Both the position numbers and the translations under genes were made by a program. Under the pieces are notes generated by a model. That model was not told where the DNA came from. It worked only from the letters and a program-made list of their open reading frames with translations, and did no database searches. From Ephydatia muelleri (taxonomy: Eukaryota; Porifera; Demospongiae; Spongillida; Spongillidae): 64,000 nucleotides of DNA. Position 1 is the first letter of the stretch. The number at the start of each line of letters is the position of its first letter. The stretch spans positions 629,275 through 693,274 of the forward strand of contig JABACO010000023.1 in NCBI GenBank assembly GCA_013339895.1, given 5' to 3'. Below, one piece after another: positions 61,233 to 64,000 of the stretch.

Positions 61233-61869
61233 ACACACACACACAGACACACACAGACACACACACAATCCTATGCCATATCTATACCCATACATATCCG
61301 CACTCACACATATCCACATCCACACCTACATCAAATGGTATCCTGTTTAATATCAAGTGAAAAAAAAAGAAATTTGGGCACATTGAAAGACCTTTGTGTG
61401 CAAATACAACAAACAGTCTAATGGTTGATCAAAAGAAGGGGACCTGTTTGCACATGTGTGTCTACACGTGCACGTGAATGAAAAACTTGCAGAGTGTGTC
61501 AGCAGAACACACACTCAGTCAAATTCCTTCTGCAACTACAGTTGGGATCGTTTCCGTGAAAAGGGACCTAGCGCAAACATAAAATTTCCAGTACATGCAA
61601 TACCAATAGAAATGTAACGCTTGCGTTGAAATGTATGGCTAATTAATAATTCAGTGCCTTACAGCTCCATGACAGATACTCCGATTCTCAGTGTGTTAGA
61701 AGCAATGTGTAGAGGATTTCTAGAATATCAAAAATATTGAAATCTTGAAAAAACATGCGTTAGGTCCCTTTTCACGGAAATGATCCAAACTGTTATTTTT
61801 TCTAAGCACCATACCAGCTCTTTAGACTTACTTGCCTTTATCTGCTTCAAAAGGAAAGGTCTCTGCCAT
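49846..61869 (-). CDS. Endosomal-type syntaxin, copy 2 (SNARE exons damaged)
   Basis: Exons: 61869-61836 (MAETFPFEADK, then a GC donor AAAG|GCAAGT), 59002-58925, 58296-58227, 58138-58048, 57828-57754, 57345-57286, 57107-57028, 51200-51122, 50618-50545, 50470-50388, 49965-49846 (stop). Phases agree through exon 9. Habc: SGRLLADISNNVLLFNKN, STLEHRVAMLDRSQDDTP, ILQLLKDSAQLAKYADS, AQYDRLLKGFSNSFTRFTQL. Linker ends EERDVAIHQLE. SNARE first half: ILGINEIFRDLATMVQEQG. Second half is split between frames (HIEANV, then VVEGNKQLKKG) by apparent one-base changes. The anchor exon reads TCSRRLTCCIVIIVSAVVIV. As written, the frame meets a stop in the SNARE motif. Either this is a decaying gene or the assembly has base errors. 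Introns hold the largest minisatellites in the window. Confidence 0.85.
50235..50392. repeat. 40-bp minisatellite carrying a splice-donor copy
   Basis: Four copies of CCAAGCCTAATGCATACCCC plus CCTCACCTTGTCCTTCCTGC. On the gene strand each copy repeats ACAAG|GTGAGGGG, the 5' splice site of syntaxin copy 2 exon 50470-50388. Confidence 0.93.
50650..50764. repeat. CA/CCACA microsatellite
   Basis: (CA)n with repeated CAACACA and CCACACA units in an intron of syntaxin copy 2. Confidence 0.95.
50894..51160. repeat. 29/30-bp repeat of exon end plus splice donor
   Basis: Nine copies of ACCTCTAACTGATGTATGGC plus TACATCCCTT. On the gene strand each is GATGTAGCCATACATCAG followed by TTAGAGGTAAGG, the last codons of exon 51200-51122 (DVAIHQLE) plus its GTAAG donor. 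Most copies keep a GT donor, and the 30-bp copies keep the frame open. Confidence 0.93.
51242..56998. repeat. 5.75-kb minisatellite in syntaxin copy 2 intron
   Basis: Over 220 copies of CCATGCCACCACTATCCCCC with TC or TCCCTC spacers (23-27 bp units) and many single-base deletions. All G is scarce on the plus strand, which is therefore nearly free of stops in all frames. The apparent 1,700-1,900-codon ORFs are artefacts. It separates linker exons 57107-57028 and 51200-51122. Confidence 0.97.
57430..57690. repeat. Tandem repeats of CTAACATGATGTAACATCAG
   Basis: Six to seven imperfect 20-35 bp copies in a syntaxin copy 2 intron. Confidence 0.9.
58325..58762. repeat. 16-bp minisatellite CACCTCACTCAATGCA
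   Basis: About 27 copies with CACCCAATGCA variants, starting 29 bp upstream (gene sense) of exon 58296-58227. Blocks of copies recur in the same variant order. Confidence 0.97.
58814..58841. repeat. Poly-A tract
   Basis: 28 A residues next to the 16-bp array. Possibly a retroposed tail, but nothing upstream supports a specific element. Confidence 0.8.
59285..60945. repeat. 1.65-kb minisatellite CTTGCCTCAAGACTTCTCCC
   Basis: About 78 copies of a 20-22 bp unit in intron 1 of syntaxin copy 2, with C-run length variation (4-7 C). Stop-free in the plus strand; no protein is implied. Confidence 0.97.
61158..61266. repeat. CA microsatellite with CAGACA steps
   Basis: (CA)n interrupted by CAGACA, intron 1 of syntaxin copy 2. 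Confidence 0.95.
61545..61786. mobile_element. Complete MITE, GGTCCCTTTT family
   Basis: About 242 bp with 25-bp terminal inverted repeats differing at one base: GGATCGTTTCCGTGAAAAGG plus GACCT at the left, and at the right the complement of GGATCATTTCCGTGAAAAGG plus GACCT. No ORF. Related copies lie at 32655-33046, and the hAT element at 26555-28375 carries similar ends, so that element may be its autonomous relative. Confidence 0.88.
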
Positions 61870-62059
61870 TCTCTTAATGTCTACCACTTCAAACTGCCAT
61901 AAAAGGTAAGGTGAAAGATAAACTTCATTGAAAGAGGCGTCTGGTAAGAAATGAACCAAATCCAAGGACCAACATTACAATGTCCTCCTCCTAAGTGCTA
62001 GTCTGACAATGCTTCCCAATTTGGCTGCGCCGGCAGACAATGTGTCCCAAAGTTACAAT

Positions 62060-62215
62060 GCCATAGAGATATACTGTTCACACACTAGAGATCTACTGTT
62101 CACATACTAGAGATATACTGTTCACACACTAGAGATCTACTGTTCACACACTATGCCATAGAGATCTACTGTTCACCCACTATGCCATAGAGATCTACTG
62201 TTCACACACTATGCC
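62060..62215. repeat. Short tandem repeats, GAGATCTACTGTTCACACAC
   Basis: Six copies of a 22-31 bp unit with or without TATGCCATA, upstream of the syntaxin copy 2 start. Confidence 0.93.
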
Positions 62216-62475
62216 AGCTACATACGAGCATGTGCACTCTAACAAATGCTTCACAGTTAGTTATTTGTAATACATATCTACTTTCCGTAATTGTGAGAAA
62301 AATATTCTAAATTTCCCATGTGGAAATAATTGCCACTCTGTGCTAAATTGTGATTCTATCGCAATTTACCGTGGTTTTTTCTATGCGGGTATGGGATACC
62401 GAGACCAAGCAGCTGGGTTTACCCCAGAATGTTGTCACATGACAAAATTATCCGGAGTCCACAGCCACTGCAAGC

Positions 62476-62732
62476 AAAGGTAAAGCATGACCCTTGTTAG
62501 GGCCACTGTGAGAGGGCACTACTTTCAAGACCCTTGTTAGGGCCAGTGTGAGAGGGCACTACTTTCAAGACCCTTGTTAGGGCCACTGTGAGAGGGCACT
62601 ACTTTCAAGACCCTTGTTAGGGCCAGTGTGAGAGGGCACTACTTTCAAGACCCTTGTTAGGGCCAGTGTGAGAGGGCACTAGTTTCAAGACCCTTGTTAG
62701 GGCCACTGTGAGAGGGCACTACTTTCAAGAGC
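62476..62732. repeat. 40-bp repeat, six copies
   Basis: Unit contains GACCCTTGTTAGGGCCACTG and TGAGAGGGCACTACTTTCAA, alternating CACTG/CAGTG between copies. Confidence 0.95.
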
Positions 62733-63141
62733 CATCCGCACTCAGAACTGACTGAATTTTAAGTTCCTTAAAATAATCAAACATAATTTACGATTGGAGA
62801 TGTAGTTGTGTAATATAAAACTGAAATCTTAACAGAAATGGCAGGTTGCAATCCCTTAGATCTCCATAGAATGACTGTTAAATGGCGATCATTTAAAATC
62901 TCTAAGTATCCATCATTGCTTAGAAATCTCTAAGTATCCATCATTGCTTAGAAATTATACTCTTTGTATTTTCTTTTACACTTTCCTTTCAGTAATAATG
63001 CAGTTCTCCCTCATTCATGAGACATGCACGACCGAGTACATAAGCAGTACATAATGATGTTGATGAACAATGCATATAGAATCTGGTCCATTATCAGAGC
63101 ACACGTGTGCAGCACTAATGGGAGACCAAAACATAAGCTGC

Positions 63142-63780
63142 CATCACACTTGGATCCTATCATCAAGCACACTGCTATGGTCCATCACACTTGGATCCTA
63201 TCATCAAGCACACTGCTATGGGCCATCACACTTGGATCCTATCATCAAGCACACTGCTATGGTCCATCACACTTGGATCCTATCATCAAGCACACTGCTA
63301 TGGTCCATCACACTTGGATCCTATCATCAAGCACACTGCTATGGCCCATCACACTTGGATCCTATCATCAAGCACACTGCTATGGTCCATCACACTTGGA
63401 TCCTATCATCAAGCACACTGCTATGGTCCATCACACTTGGATCCTATCATCAAGCACACTGCTATGGCCCATCACACTTGGATCCTATCATCAAGCACAC
63501 TGCTATGGTCCATCACACTTGGATCCTATCATCAAGCACACTGCTATGGTCCATCACACTTGGATCCTATCATCAAGCACACTGCTATGGTCCATCACAC
63601 TTGGATCCTATCATCAAGCACACTGCTATGGTCCATCACACTTGGATCCTATCATCAAGCACACTGCTATGGTCCATCACACTTGGATCCTATCATCAAG
63701 CACACTGCTATGGTCCATCACACTTGGATCCTATCATCAAGCACACTGCTATGGTCCATCACACTTGGATCCTATCATAA
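63142..63780. repeat. 41-bp repeat, about 15 copies
   Basis: Period exactly 41 bp: CATCACACTTGGATCCTATC, ATCAAGCACACTGCTATGGT, C. One-base variants (GGTCC, GGCCC, GGGCC) recur every three to five copies. Direct contiguous repeats with no unique spacers, so not a CRISPR array. The period is not a multiple of 3, so the open frames are chance. Confidence 0.97.
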
Positions 63781-64000
63781 ACACACTGGACACATCATAA
63801 GCTCCCCATAACATAACACTGACTATACTGATGCATAAATATTAGTGAATGAAGGTAAACCAAGACCCATGAAGTCAATTGATATCAATTTGTCAACAGT
63901 ACATTAATAAACAGAGGGTCACTGCAAAGTTAGCAATATGAGCCATTAAATGTATCATCAAAACACAAAACCCCCAAGGCAGTTTGCCGATCATCACAGT

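Larger units (their letters stand above)
61870..63140. other. Upstream region of syntaxin copy 2
   Basis: No gene recognised between the syntaxin start (61869) and the 41-bp array apart from the two tandem arrays listed. 62895-62950 holds a duplicated AATCTCTAAGTATCCATCAT. The remaining sequence to 64000 shows no coding signal. Confidence 0.5.

Noticed and set aside
49846-61869. Calling syntaxin copy 2 a definite pseudogene
   Set aside because: Nine upstream exons are phase-consistent and the anchor exon is intact, and the damage is a few single bases in a draft assembly. I kept it as a gene with damaged exons.
63142-63780. Regular 41-bp repeats resembling a CRISPR array
   Set aside because: Repeats are contiguous with no unique spacers, the genome is eukaryotic, and no cas genes exist here.

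Overview
This is eukaryotic, almost certainly metazoan, nuclear DNA. Every recognisable gene is split by many short introns with GT-AG boundaries. The families present (eIF3e, calcium-independent phospholipase A2, endosomal syntaxin, CARD) are animal-type. A sponge or another early-branching metazoan fits best, because two genes pair a CARD-like domain with a helical domain that I know mainly from large uncharacterised sponge and cnidarian families. That assignment is an inference. All recognised genes lie on the minus strand.

Layout, left to right. 1-0.32 kb: 5' end of an unrecognised gene running off the left edge. 0.47-4.97 kb: complete 12-exon eIF3 subunit e gene. 5.1-7.55 kb: CARD-like gene with the helical domain. 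8.1-13.3 kb: degenerate non-LTR retrotransposon followed by a 2.6-kb minisatellite. 13.3-14.15 kb: possible exons of an unknown gene. 14.49-14.55 kb: perfect 66-bp palindrome. 15.4-20 kb: paralogue of the CARD/helical-domain gene that carries SH3 domains, with a likely CARD first exon at 21.5-21.85 kb.

22.85-41.2 kb: three tandem ankyrin-patatin phospholipase genes (A, B, C). The intron or spacer upstream of copy A is filled by a hAT-type transposon (26.55-28.4 kb) and a foldback element (28.5-30.2 kb), followed by a small membrane-protein candidate (30.3-31.05 kb). 41.5-49.2 kb and 49.85-61.87 kb: two tandem syntaxin genes, the second with damage in its SNARE exons. A 100-base assembly gap lies at 47271-47370.

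Most of the DNA that is not exon is tandem repeat: long CA/TG tracts and many minisatellites, the largest being 5.75 kb in a syntaxin intron. Several minisatellites grew out of functional sequence. Two are built from syntaxin exon ends and replicate the 5' splice site, one starts at an eIF3e splice donor, and three are in-frame expansions inside transposon protein motifs. Functionally, the genes point to translation initiation, death-fold signalling, phospholipid hydrolysis and endosomal membrane fusion. A shared pathway between them is not shown by the sequence.
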